A model generated the notes under the pieces. That model was not told where the DNA came from, searched no databases, and saw only the letters and a program-made list of their open reading frames with translations. From positions 62,001 through 126,000 of the forward strand of contig JADFYM010000001.1 of assembly GCA_015233035.1 (NCBI GenBank): a stretch of DNA of 64,000 nt, given 5' to 3'. Positions 26,320 through 35,520 of this stretch are shown here, one piece after another (positions within the stretch are counted from its first letter, which is position 1; each line of letters opens with the position of its first letter). This DNA is from Magnetococcales bacterium (lineage in GTDB: Bacteria; Pseudomonadota; Magnetococcia; Magnetococcales; Magnetaquicoccaceae). The position numbers were made by a program, and so were the translations under genes.

Positions 26320-29049
26320 TTAGACCTTTTCCACCCGACACGCCAGTTTTTTAAAATCCACCTGCCCGGACACCGCATCCCAGATACGACTGGAGGTGGC
26401 ATTGACCAGCCACTTGTTTTTCTTTGGATCGGCACTGTCCGCCACCGACAGATTCCAGGGACTGAACAGATACCCCCGTGGCACACTGTTGCGGGACGGC
26501 TTGATCAGGCTGTTGGTCCCCACCTGTGCCCTGGCCTGAAACTGCCCGCGCCGGGTGATCAGGTTGACCAGATCTCCATCATGGATGCCCAGCATGGCGG
26601 CATCGTCCGGGTGCATTTCGACATACTGCTCCGGCACCAGACGACGACAAGTGGGGCTGCGGTTGGATTTGGCCGTGTGAAAATGCTCGTATACCACGCC
26701 CAGCCCCAGCCACATGGGATATTTATCCTTGGGCACCTGATCCCAGATCTTGTTACGAAAGGCCTCATCCGGCAGGTCCGGCGTCATCGCCTTGTCCCGC
26801 GCCTCCTGGATAAGATCCAGATGGTCGATGGTGAACAGATTCTTGTCGCCATCCTTGCGCCCGAATTCCATCAGTTTGGCCGTCAACTCGGCCCGATTGG
26901 AATAATCCATGTTACACAGCTTGAACTGCATTTTCCCGTCAGGACGGCGGAACATGCCGTAAGGCTTGTTGTCCCATTTGCCTTCCTGGCCCATGTAACG
27001 CCGCTGGGCACCCCCCGCCTTGGCAATTTCGTAGGTCGGAGCCGGCCACTGCATCCCCCGCGTCTTGCCGTCAATGCTGCGAATCTGGTCGTAAGGCGCA
27101 ATACCATCGCGCTGCATGACCTCCAACATGCCGCTCAGGTCACTGTCGGAACCCTTGGAGGCCTTGAGAAAGGCAATCAGAATCTCCTCGGCATTATATT
27201 CCCCGGTCTTGGGATCCCGCTGCCAGGGGAAAATCTTTTTGCCATCCAAACCCAACAGTTCGGCAATGTGACGCCCTTTGTCGATCACCATATCCATGTC
27301 CGGTCGGCACCCCTTGGGGCCCTTGGCCGCCTGATCCACCACATGCAGACGACGCTCGGAGTTGATATAAACCCCTTGCACCTCCCCCCAGGTCGAAGCA
27401 GGCAAGATTACATCGGCAAAGAGATTATTGGGCGCATGACGATAGATCTCCTGGGCAATGACAAAGGCTTTGGTCAGAGCGGGACGCACCAGATTGTTGG
27501 TGTCCGGCAGATCAATGTGGGTGGCATAGATCAAAAACATGGCCTTGACCTCGCCCTTTTGCGCCCGTTCCATCATGCCGACGGCAAACCCCGGATTTTT
27601 GGCCTGAGCCGCCGTCTTGAGATTTTCTTCGGGTACATTCCAGGCCTGGGCCATGTGGGCGCGGTGTTTTTCGTTATCCAGACCTTCATTGAACGGCAAC
27701 CGACCGGTAAGCCCCCCTGTCAGACGCTCCCCCATGGCATTGGGCTGGCCAGTCATGGAAAAGGGCCCACAACCCGGTTTTCCCAGGTTGCCGGTCATGG
27801 CCATCAGGTTGATAATGGAAATAATATTGTGCTGACCATGGATATGCTGATTGTAGCCAATCCCCCACATGATGATCACCCCGCCCTGCTCCTTGCCTGC
27901 CTTCTTGCGCTCCAACCGTTTGCGGGTGGCGTTGGCAAAGAGCGTGGCTACCTGGCGGATCGTTTCTGGAGAGACCGGATGATTGGCACCACCCATGAAC
28001 TGTTGCACCTGCTCGGGGCTGTACCGTTCCAGCACACCGTCGGTATATTCCTTCCAGCCATTGGTATGCGCTTTCATGAATTCCCAATCGATCACGTCCG
28101 GGTGTTCCTTGAGCAGGACATGGGCCAGGGCATTGAGAAAGGCAATATCCCCGTTGAGAATGGGTACATGGACGGTGTTTTTGGGATTGATGTCCATATA
28201 GCCTTGCGCGGTGCCGGTGCGACGCGGGTCCACCACCACGGTGGGAATGTCGGCCCGTTTTTTATGATCGGCAATGCGCCAGAAAACAATGGGGTGAGAT
28301 TCACGGGCGTTGTGACCAAAGTGCATGAACATGTCTGACAGTTCGATATCATCATAGCACAAGGGGGGCGTATCGGACCCCAGGGTGGCAAAATAGCCCG
28401 TCACAGCCGAGGTCATGCACATGCGGGCATTGGCCTCAATGGTATTGGAACCCAGCACCCCTTTCAGAAACAGATTTTCCAGATACTGGCCCTCCAGGGT
28501 CAACTGGCCGGAGCCATACAGGCCAATGGAGTTGCCGGTATATTTTTTGGCAAAGTGGGCAATTTTGTGGGCAATCATCTCCCCAACGGCTTCGTAGGGA
28601 ACACGGTCCCACAGGGCATCGTCAAAGGCTCCTTTGCTCCGGGAGACAAATTCCAGATCGCCATGACCAGGCTTGCTCCACTCGGCCCACACATCCTTGC
28701 GGACATAACAATCCCCTTCCAGACGATCCACATAGATCGGCTCGGCAGCGGTCAGTCCCTTGATGCACTGCAACCCCTTGTTGGTGGGATGATCCCGGTC
28801 GGGTTGCATGGAGACAATCTTGCCGTTTTCGGTCTGGATGATGGTCCCGCAGCCCACACCGCAGTACGGACAGGCCGCAAAAGAGCTTTTCTGGGTGGAG
28901 GACTGGACCTCCTTGGCTTCTGGTGCCGAAGCGGCCTCCACCAGTTCTGGATTGTTCAGCAACAGGCTGCCCGCCGCAGTGGCCATCGCCATGGTACCAC
29001 TCCCCTGCAAAAAAGCCCGTCGGCCCAAGCTCATTCGATCGCGCTGCAT
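26320..29049 (-). CDS. napA: Periplasmic nitrate reductase catalytic subunit NapA
   Basis: Molybdenum bis-MGD enzyme of 909 residues reducing nitrate to nitrite in the periplasm. A twin-arginine leader (SLGRRAFLQGSGTMAMATAAG) precedes the [4Fe-4S] motif CPYCGVGCG...CIKG. The molybdenum-ligand cysteine lies in NARMCMTSAVTGY (about 215). The family segments YGSGQLTLEGQY, HPIVFWRI, GQPNAMGER and the C-terminal molydopterin-binding domain with SPWNLS are present. ATG 29049 with AGGGAGG six bases upstream is the clear start. Downstream of a di-heme cytochrome c gene (60 bases) and upstream of napGH-type genes. No napB, napC or napD was found in the window. A close relative such as assimilatory NasA is less likely given the TAT signal and neighbours. 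Confidence 0.9.
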   Translation of the reverse strand: MQRDRMSLGRRAFLQGSGTMAMATAAGSLLLNNPELVEAASAPEAKEVQSSTQKSSFAACPYCGVGCGTIIQTENGKIVSMQPDRDHPTNKGLQCIKGLTAAEPIYVDRLEGDCYVRKDVWAEWSKPGHGDLEFVSRSKGAFDDALWDRVPYEAVGEMIAHKIAHFAKKYTGNSIGLYGSGQLTLEGQYLENLFLKGVLGSNTIEANARMCMTSAVTGYFATLGSDTPPLCYDDIELSDMFMHFGHNARESHPIVFWRIADHKKRADIPTVVVDPRRTGTAQGYMDINPKNTVHVPILNGDIAFLNALAHVLLKEHPDVIDWEFMKAHTNGWKEYTDGVLERYSPEQVQQFMGGANHPVSPETIRQVATLFANATRKRLERKKAGKEQGGVIIMWGIGYNQHIHGQHNIISIINLMAMTGNLGKPGCGPFSMTGQPNAMGERLTGGLTGRLPFNEGLDNEKHRAHMAQAWNVPEENLKTAAQAKNPGFAVGMMERAQKGEVKAMFLIYATHIDLPDTNNLVRPALTKAFVIAQEIYRHAPNNLFADVILPASTWGEVQGVYINSERRLHVVDQAAKGPKGCRPDMDMVIDKGRHIAELLGLDGKKIFPWQRDPKTGEYNAEEILIAFLKASKGSDSDLSGMLEVMQRDGIAPYDQIRSIDGKTRGMQWPAPTYEIAKAGGAQRRYMGQEGKWDNKPYGMFRRPDGKMQFKLCNMDYSNRAELTAKLMEFGRKDGDKNLFTIDHLDLIQEARDKAMTPDLPDEAFRNKIWDQVPKDKYPMWLGLGVVYEHFHTAKSNRSPTCRRLVPEQYVEMHPDDAAMLGIHDGDLVNLITRRGQFQARAQVGTNSLIKPSRNSVPRGYLFSPWNLSVADSADPKKNKWLVNATSSRIWDAVSGQVDFKKLACRVEKV

Positions 29050-29109
29050 GATGCCCTCCCTGTATTTTGTCAATTTTTATCTGGTTGTATGGACCAACCG
29101 GCGTTTTTC

Positions 29110-29838
29110 CTAATTCCGCAGGGATCGCAAATAAGCGACCAGCCCATCAACCTCCTCATTGGTCAGGTTGGCCAAACCGCCCGGACCGGAAAAACCGCGC
29201 ATGGGGGTGTTGGAACGGCCATGCAGGATGATATACCGGATAAAGCCTGCGGAGGCCTTGCTCAGGAAACCGGGTTTGCCAATGGCCGTACCGGAACCCG
29301 AACTTTCATAGCCTTCCCCATTGGGACCATGACAACCCGCGCAAATCTGGGCAAACAACCGTTTACCCAGATGCGGATCACCCATGCCGGGTGGGCTGGC
29401 ATCCAACTGATCGCCGATAACCGATGCCTGGCTGTAGGAACGGAGATAACCGATAATGTCCTGAATATCGCTGGCTTTTAATATTTCGCCGAACGGGGGC
29501 ATGGGCGTGGGCGCACGACCCTCGCGGATGGTTGCGGTCAAAAAGCGATCCGATGCGGCCGTCAACAATTCCGGGTTGGTGAGGGAAGGGGCAAACCCCG
29601 GTTTTCCGCGGCCTTCCTCCTGGTGACAGGCCTCGCAATTTTCCTTGAAGAGGGTTTTGCCGTGTTGGACATCCGCTGTGGCAGCACGCGCCACAGTACC
29701 CCCCGGCACCCCGCCTGGAGGGGGTGTGGTGGTCGTCTTGCTCTTCTCCGGTGCCTCCGCCTGGACGCCCCCGACATGACCGGACAGGCAAAGCGTGGCG
29801 GCAAACAGCCCTATAATCACCTTGATTGGATAGTGCAT
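29110..29838 (-). CDS. Di-heme cytochrome c, probable NapA redox partner
   Basis: Exported cytochrome of 242 residues: signal peptide (about 1-27, cleavage near GVQA-EA), a Thr/Pro-rich linker, then two class I cytochrome c domains. Heme sites are CEACH and CAGCH; likely Met ligands lie in PTPMPPF and TPMRGF. Start at ATG 29838 with GAGGGATAAGGG upstream. It is the first gene before napA, so it may replace NapB as electron donor; it has no NapB-like features. The two domains are unequal and seem to be an old duplication. Confidence 0.9.
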   Translation of the reverse strand: MHYPIKVIIGLFAATLCLSGHVGGVQAEAPEKSKTTTTPPPGGVPGGTVARAATADVQHGKTLFKENCEACHQEEGRGKPGFAPSLTNPELLTAASDRFLTATIREGRAPTPMPPFGEILKASDIQDIIGYLRSYSQASVIGDQLDASPPGMGDPHLGKRLFAQICAGCHGPNGEGYESSGSGTAIGKPGFLSKASAGFIRYIILHGRSNTPMRGFSGPGGLANLTNEEVDGLVAYLRSLRN

Positions 29839-30006
29839 ACCCTTATCCCTCCGCAAAAATGTTCCAATGGGGACGACGACCAGACCTTCGGTACGGTAAA
29901 CCATTCTGCGGAAGCATACAAGCGGGATGCGGGAGAAAAATTAACCTGGATCAAGGGTTTCCAGATTTTCTTTTGCAGCGGGCCGCACAAGACTGGCAAT
30001 ACGGAA

Positions 30007-33000
30007 TTATATCCAGTCCGCCACAAACCGGGTAAAGACCGTCGCCTCAAGCGGACGACTGATCCAATAGCCCTGCAATTCGTCACAACCAATACTTTGC
30101 AGAAAATCCCGTTGCCGTTGATTTTCCACCCCTTCCGCCACCACCCGCAGGCGGAGACTCTTGGCCAGGGAGACAATGGCGGACACAATCGCCGCATCGT
30201 CCGAACCCACGATCAGATCACGGACAAAGGATTGGTCAATCTTGAGACTGTTGAGAGGAAACTTTTTCAGATAACTCAAAGAGGAATAACCGGTGCCAAA
30301 ATCGTCCATGGCAAGACTCAAACCCATCTCCCGCAATCGCTTCAGGATGGCAATCGCCTGCCGCTCATCCTGCATCATCATGCTTTCGGTCACCTCCAGT
30401 TCCAGAAATTCTGCGGGCAGACCCGTTTCGTCCAGAATGGTCTGAATGGAGGTATGGAGATCCTTGTCCTGGAACTGCCGCCCGGACAGATTGACCGCCA
30501 CCCGCAAGGAGGCCTGGCTGGCATCCAACAACCCTTTGTTATAGACACAGGCCATGCGCAAAATTTCCTGCCCCAAAGGCACGATGAGGCCGGTCTCTTC
30601 GGCGAAAGGAATAAAATCCAGGGGCGGCACCAGGACACCATTCGCCTGCCGCCAACGGACCAGGGCTTCCATGCCGACAATATGCCCGGAGAGCACGTCT
30701 ACCTTCGGCTGATAATGCAGCAAAAATTCCTTGTTTTGCAGCCCGGCATGAAAATGGGTCTCCAGCATGGCCCGTTTGGCCGACTGGGCGTTCATTCCCG
30801 GTTCAAAAAACCGATAGGTGCCTCGACCACTCTCTTTGGCGTGATACATGGCCACATCGGCATTCCGGGTGATGAGGTCATAGTTGTTGCCATCGTCTGG
30901 AAAAATGGCAATGCCAACACTGGCCCCTATGTTGGCCTGATGACCATCCAGTTCCACCGGATTGGCGATGGCAGCAATAATTTTCTGGGCCACCGTGGCC
31001 GCTTCGTCCCCGTGCTGCAAATCTGTCAGGATAACCGTAAATTCATCCCCCCCCAACCGTGCCACCGTATCCGAGGCGCGCACACAAACCAGCAACCTTT
31101 TGGCAACCTCCACCAACAACCGGTCCCCGGCCGCGTGTCCTTGGGTATCGTTTACCTGCTTGAATCGATCCAGATCGATAAAAAATATGGCTCCCCGGGT
31201 GCGGTGACGATTGGCCCATTCGATGGCACGCCCCGCCCGATCCTTGAACAACATGCGGTTGGGCAACCGGGTCAGCGGATCGTAGAAGGCCAATTGCTCC
31301 AGCCGTTCCTCCGTCATCTTGATATGGCTGATGTCGGAAAAAATACCGACAAAATGAGTCGTTTGACCCGTTCCATCCTTGACGGCGTTGATGGTGAGCC
31401 ATTTGGGATAGACATCCCCATTCTTGCGGCGATCCCAGACCTCGCCAGACCACTGCCCCTGGGTGGTAATGGCCGCCCACATCTCCTGATAAAACTCGGG
31501 ACCGTGTCGCCCCGACTTGCCAATCCGGGGGTTGGCACCCAACACCTCCTCCCGTTGAAAACCCGTAATCTGCGAATAGGCCTGATTGACATCCACAATC
31601 ACACCATCGACCTGCGTAATCACAATCGCCTCACTGGCGTGCGCAAACACTTTGGCGGCCAACCGCAAGCCGCTCTCGGCCTGTTTTTGTCTTTCCAGGC
31701 TGTCGATCAACTGCCGATTGGCTCCCTGCAGTTCTTGAGTGCGCTCCAGCACCCGCTGTTCCAATTCGTCATAGGCCGCCTGCAAGGCCTCCTTGGCCGT
31801 TTTTCGCTCTGTGATGTCATGCAAAATGCCGGTAAAAAACACCTGGCCACCCGAATGGAACGTCCCCACCGCAATCTCCAGGGGAAAATGTTCACCATTC
31901 TTGCCTACCCCCTCCACCTCACGGGTATGACCAATGACCCGTCCCACCCCGGAGGTCAAATAGGCGCGCAGATAGCCATCATGGGCCTGCCGATGCGGCG
32001 CGGGCATGAGCAGGCCCACAGGACGGTCGATCAATTCCCCGGACTGGTAACCAAACATGTGTTCGACGGCGGCATTGGCCGAATGGATGATGCCGTTGGC
32101 ATCAATCGTTAAAATGCCATCCACGGCCGACTCGACAATCGCCTGCGTCTTGTGCTCACTCTCCTGCACCTGCTCAAACGCCCGCCGGTTGAGTCGATAG
32201 GAACTGATGACAAAATGAGAGCCCCACAACCAGACCAGGAGGGTTCCCACCCAGACCAGATCACGATTGCGCGTCGTGTTCTCCAGACGCTCGGTCAGGA
32301 TACGCAACAATTCTGTCCGCACACCGTCGGTACACGCCTGGGAAACCTGTATGGCTTGCGTGCCCAATGAAAAATAGCGCGCCATCGTCTCCCCATGCGT
32401 TGTTCTCCGCAACAAGGAGGCACTGACATCCAGAAAATTTTGCACGGTGGGATGGAGACGATCCTGGAAACAGGCAAACAGATCTTGCAACGGCGGAACA
32501 TAGGCCAGGATGGTGTGCTGATCGTGTCGCACCTCTTCCCAATGACTCCTGACATCCCCCAACCGTTCCTCAAAGCGCAACCGGTCGACATCGGACAACA
32601 CCGACTGGGTCAACAAACCACTCCCCAAGCCCCTGACCCGAGCAATGGTTTCCTCCAACTCCGGCAACCCCGTGCCCACCAAGTTGATCAGGAAAGTGGA
32701 TTGCAGATCTTCATCCAGCACCAGGTGGGAACGAATCAAGACCTTGCGCCGGAGGTCCACCACCCGGTTGATCAGATGTGTCTGTTTTTCGAAGACTGTC
32801 TGCGCCGACTGGAACGCGGCAACAGGGTGCACAATGCCGCCCAACCAACCCTCCAGCCGTTGCAAATCCGCCGCCATTTGGAAGGGATCCCCGGCCAAAT
32901 CCCGGCGCATGAGGGCCAGCGCGTCCGCCAACGATGCTTCCAACGCCCGCAAACTGCCCGTCGGTTCCGCACCACCGCCCGACCCGCTGGCCCCCTGTTG

Positions 33001-33216
33001 CAAAGCCATCTGGTTGAGCCCCCGCATCTGTTGCAGAAGGGTGACCATGCCGTTCAATTGCTGAATGTCTGCCAGGCCCCGCAACTCGTTCCGAATAAAA
33101 TCAATCGCCGAGCCCTGCTGTGTCAACACGGCCCCAACAGACGGAATAATCAGCAAGGTAGGCAAAAGAATAGCGACGAGGTAACGCCAAAAGCGCACCT
33201 GGGGAATGATGTGCAT
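30007..33216 (-). CDS. Membrane PAS-GGDEF-EAL cyclic-di-GMP enzyme
   Basis: Protein of 1069 residues. Two TM segments (about 10-30 and near 345-365) enclose a large helical periplasmic sensor. Two PAS domains follow (about 385-500 and 515-640), then GGDEF (about 720; RLGGDEF, with the inhibitory RxxD motif RASD just upstream) and EAL (about 848; MEALVRW, later DDFGTGYSSL and LKIDQSFV). Both catalytic motifs are intact, so it could make or break down c-di-GMP depending on the signal. Start at ATG 33216 behind GAAGGA. It stands alone between the cytochrome gene and a small zinc protein. A link to motility is plausible but inferred. Confidence 0.93.
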   Translation of the reverse strand: MHIIPQVRFWRYLVAILLPTLLIIPSVGAVLTQQGSAIDFIRNELRGLADIQQLNGMVTLLQQMRGLNQMALQQGASGSGGGAEPTGSLRALEASLADALALMRRDLAGDPFQMAADLQRLEGWLGGIVHPVAAFQSAQTVFEKQTHLINRVVDLRRKVLIRSHLVLDEDLQSTFLINLVGTGLPELEETIARVRGLGSGLLTQSVLSDVDRLRFEERLGDVRSHWEEVRHDQHTILAYVPPLQDLFACFQDRLHPTVQNFLDVSASLLRRTTHGETMARYFSLGTQAIQVSQACTDGVRTELLRILTERLENTTRNRDLVWVGTLLVWLWGSHFVISSYRLNRRAFEQVQESEHKTQAIVESAVDGILTIDANGIIHSANAAVEHMFGYQSGELIDRPVGLLMPAPHRQAHDGYLRAYLTSGVGRVIGHTREVEGVGKNGEHFPLEIAVGTFHSGGQVFFTGILHDITERKTAKEALQAAYDELEQRVLERTQELQGANRQLIDSLERQKQAESGLRLAAKVFAHASEAIVITQVDGVIVDVNQAYSQITGFQREEVLGANPRIGKSGRHGPEFYQEMWAAITTQGQWSGEVWDRRKNGDVYPKWLTINAVKDGTGQTTHFVGIFSDISHIKMTEERLEQLAFYDPLTRLPNRMLFKDRAGRAIEWANRHRTRGAIFFIDLDRFKQVNDTQGHAAGDRLLVEVAKRLLVCVRASDTVARLGGDEFTVILTDLQHGDEAATVAQKIIAAIANPVELDGHQANIGASVGIAIFPDDGNNYDLITRNADVAMYHAKESGRGTYRFFEPGMNAQSAKRAMLETHFHAGLQNKEFLLHYQPKVDVLSGHIVGMEALVRWRQANGVLVPPLDFIPFAEETGLIVPLGQEILRMACVYNKGLLDASQASLRVAVNLSGRQFQDKDLHTSIQTILDETGLPAEFLELEVTESMMMQDERQAIAILKRLREMGLSLAMDDFGTGYSSLSYLKKFPLNSLKIDQSFVRDLIVGSDDAAIVSAIVSLAKSLRLRVVAEGVENQRQRDFLQSIGCDELQGYWISRPLEATVFTRFVADWI

Positions 33217-33309
33217 CTTAATCCTTCTCCCGCGACATCGGCCCCCTCCTGGACACGCATCGGCACACGGACCGCCCAGAAAAAAGACCGGAGCCAAGCG
33301 AACCTGCCG

Positions 33310-33615
33310 TTACCTGGTTTTGAACAGTGCCTCGGCGGCTTGTCGTGATGTATCGACCGGTTTTCTGGGACGCGGATTGGAAGAAGGGGGAACAGCCTTG
33401 AAAAAATCACAAAAGTTAGCCTGATCCTTTTCAACTACCCGTTCCGCCTGAATCTCACGACACTCGTTATAGCACAAAGGGTCATACAAAAAACAATTTT
33501 TACAGACTCGGGTATCCCGGTGACAACTCGGACACTCATCTTGCCGACCGAAAAGTTCAACAGCAAGAGACTCGCTACAATTCCAACAAGTTCCTGTACG
33601 ATTGACGCGCATCAT
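33310..33615 (-). CDS. Small Cys-rich putative zinc-binding protein
   Basis: Conserved-looking protein of 100-101 residues with several Cys pairs: CWNC (about 10), CPSC (about 29), CKNC (about 38), CYNEC (about 48) and a late C near FCDFF. The first four could form a zinc ribbon. The acidic/basic middle (REIQAERVVEKDQANFC) and Pro-rich tail are less ordered. Two ATG codons (33615 and 33612) are possible. I do not know a named function. The gene lies 94 bases upstream of the GGDEF-EAL gene on the same strand, so cotranscription is possible. Confidence 0.7.
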   Translation of the reverse strand: MMRVNRTGTCWNCSESLAVELFGRQDECPSCHRDTRVCKNCFLYDPLCYNECREIQAERVVEKDQANFCDFFKAVPPSSNPRPRKPVDTSRQAAEALFKTR

Positions 33616-33908
33616 CCGATTTTCCGCTTTCGTTGGGTGGGTTATGGGTATGGAGGGGTCGAGAGACAAAACAGTCTCACCCCGTTCGCATCAATCTACT
33701 CCATTCTCACCCATTTTGAAAAAGAAAATTACGACCACGGGCCCTAATCTGGCCATGATCTTCATTTTGACCACCGGTCGCGCCAAAATTTGCCAAACAA
33801 CCCACCCTGTTGGTCACAACACACCATGGCAATAGGCAGAAAAATCAGGTATCCTTTGAGTGTCTTTTTTCGCCAACCAATCGAGAATATCTGTCAGGGG
33901 ATTGCCTT
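33616..33908. other. Intergenic region between divergent genes
   Basis: A 293-bp gap with no repeat family and no gene. It must hold promoters for the leftward zinc protein and the rightward PEGA/SPOR gene. It is visibly more AT-rich than its surroundings. No clear promoter pair was recognised by eye. Confidence 0.4.
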
Positions 33909-35432
33909 GTGTTGACTTCTGTATATAAAAATCAATTGGTTATGTTGTGTATAACCCTCTTTTTCTCCCTGTTTTGGCCGGCGGGCCACAGGCTTTGGGC
34001 GGCGGAAGACCCCCACGCAACCGACGGACGGGCCGCAGACACCACCCCACGCCACTTTACGCTGCTTCTGGAACCCTCGGAGGCCAAGGTGGAAATTTTA
34101 AACCTGAAGACCCCGTATCAGCCCAACATACTCCTGAAGCCAGGCCGTTACCATATTGTCGTCTCCGCTGCCGGTCACGAAACCGAAAAGGGTTTTATTG
34201 ATATCACCGACCAGGATTGGATTGGCAAGGTGGTACTCCGTCCCCTGAACACACCCGCCCAGAAGGAAGAGACGGACGAGACCCATACAGCGGCCCGTCT
34301 GGATGAAGAGTGGCGCAAAGTCAAACAGGAACAAACCAACCTGGAACAGATGCGTCGTGCTCTCACACAGGAGAAGGAAAAACTCGATCTGTCCAGGAAA
34401 GAACTGGACACGGCCAAACAGGCTTGGGAGACGACCAGGAAAGAGTGGGACGAGAAACATGCCGCCTGCCCGGCCCAGACAGAGGCTCCACCAGGCGCGA
34501 GCAATAAACCGGCTGCCGACAACACGCCAACAGTGGACAACAAGCCAGCGGTGGACAACAAGCCAACAGTAGACAACAAGCCAGCGGTGGACAACAAGCC
34601 AGCGGCGGACAATGTACCGGTTGCCAACAAGCCCGTCGTAGAAAACAGGCGTGATCTGCCCATACCCACCCCATCCCCGCAAGTCGCGCCCAAGAGCAAA
34701 GCCAAGGCGGCCCCTCTTGCGGGTGAGACGACCACCCAGCAGGCCAAGACCGGGAATGAGGCCGCACCTCCCGCCAGCGAAACCGCTGCCGAACCGCCGC
34801 AGAGCGCGACCAAGGGCAAGGGCAAAACGACTGAGCCGCAGGATGAGATGCCCCCGCAACCAGCCATGACCGGGAACGAGACTGCGCCTCCTGCCAGTGC
34901 AACCACGACCGGGAGCACATCCCCATCGGTCGCCCAGCGGACTACGGCTGAGAATGGCGCAACGGCCGCTGCTACACCATCGACACCCGAAAGTGCCGCT
35001 CCCAAAGAGGAGGCCACTCCCAATGAACAGGTGGCAACCTTGCTGGCCGATGCGGTCCGTTATTTGAAACAGGCACGCCCCCCCCAAAGCGCACCGCCCC
35101 CCGAAGGCGCGGAGGCCTTGCGCAAATTACAGCAGGCACAACGACTGGATCCCCACAACCCGGCCGTCGAACAGGCACTGCAATGGTATGCCAAGCGATA
35201 TATTGCCTATACAGGCCTGTTCAAGCAGAAGGAAAAAGCCGACGAGATGGTGCATCAGATCCAGTCATTGGGTATCGCTGTGTTCGAGCAACCCATGATC
35301 GTCAAAGACGAGCCTACCCTGCGCATCTGCATCGGTCCCTTCCTGACCCAGGAAGAGGCCGAAAGGGATCTGAAACGCCTGCGGGAAGAGCGGGGAATAA
35401 AGGACGCCATCTTGCGGATTTATAAACAGTAG
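33909..35432 (+). CDS. Exported PEGA/SPOR-domain protein with low-complexity repeats
   Basis: Envelope protein of 507 residues. The signal peptide (about 1-32, ending RLWA-AE) is followed by a PEGA-like domain (about 40-100), a coiled coil (about 120-175), a 6-residue repeat VDNKP(A/T) in about five copies (34531-34620), and a longer Ala/Thr/Pro/Glu-rich stretch with two TGNE(A/T)APPAS motifs. A helical TPR-like segment and a C-terminal SPOR domain (about 445-507, GPFLTQEEAERDLKRL) follow. SPOR domains bind denuded peptidoglycan at division sites. GTG at 33909 with AGGGG eight bases upstream is preferred; ATG 33942 would remove part of the signal. It is monocistronic and ends at a terminator hairpin. 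Confidence 0.85.
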   Translation: MLTSVYKNQLVMLCITLFFSLFWPAGHRLWAAEDPHATDGRAADTTPRHFTLLLEPSEAKVEILNLKTPYQPNILLKPGRYHIVVSAAGHETEKGFIDITDQDWIGKVVLRPLNTPAQKEETDETHTAARLDEEWRKVKQEQTNLEQMRRALTQEKEKLDLSRKELDTAKQAWETTRKEWDEKHAACPAQTEAPPGASNKPAADNTPTVDNKPAVDNKPTVDNKPAVDNKPAADNVPVANKPVVENRRDLPIPTPSPQVAPKSKAKAAPLAGETTTQQAKTGNEAAPPASETAAEPPQSATKGKGKTTEPQDEMPPQPAMTGNETAPPASATTTGSTSPSVAQRTTAENGATAAATPSTPESAAPKEEATPNEQVATLLADAVRYLKQARPPQSAPPPEGAEALRKLQQAQRLDPHNPAVEQALQWYAKRYIAYTGLFKQKEKADEMVHQIQSLGIAVFEQPMIVKDEPTLRICIGPFLTQEEAERDLKRLREERGIKDAILRIYKQ

Positions 35433-35469
35433 TGGCGTGACAGAGCGGAGGGGTTGCGGGAGACCCCTT

Positions 35470-35517
35470 CTGGGGAGGCAGAAAATCGCCTCCCCAGACC
35501 CCTCCACCCTTTTTTTT
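35470..35517 (+). terminator. Rho-independent terminator, also a dispersed repeat
   Basis: Ten-base-pair stem CTGGGGAGGC / GCCTCCCCAG with an 8-base loop, then GACCCCTCCACCC and eight T residues (35510-35517). It lies after the PEGA/SPOR gene on the plus strand. The same sequence occurs inverted at 60835-60882, so it is a member of a repeat family serving as a terminator here. Confidence 0.8.
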
Positions 35518-35520
35518 GGA

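Noticed and set aside
25749-26486. A 245-codon frame across the napA-napG gap
   Set aside because: Its sequence is translated repeat (hairpins and MITE), so not a gene.
29623-32112. An 829-codon plus-strand frame opposite the GGDEF-EAL gene
   Set aside because: Antisense shadow; the minus strand carries intact GGDEF and EAL motifs.
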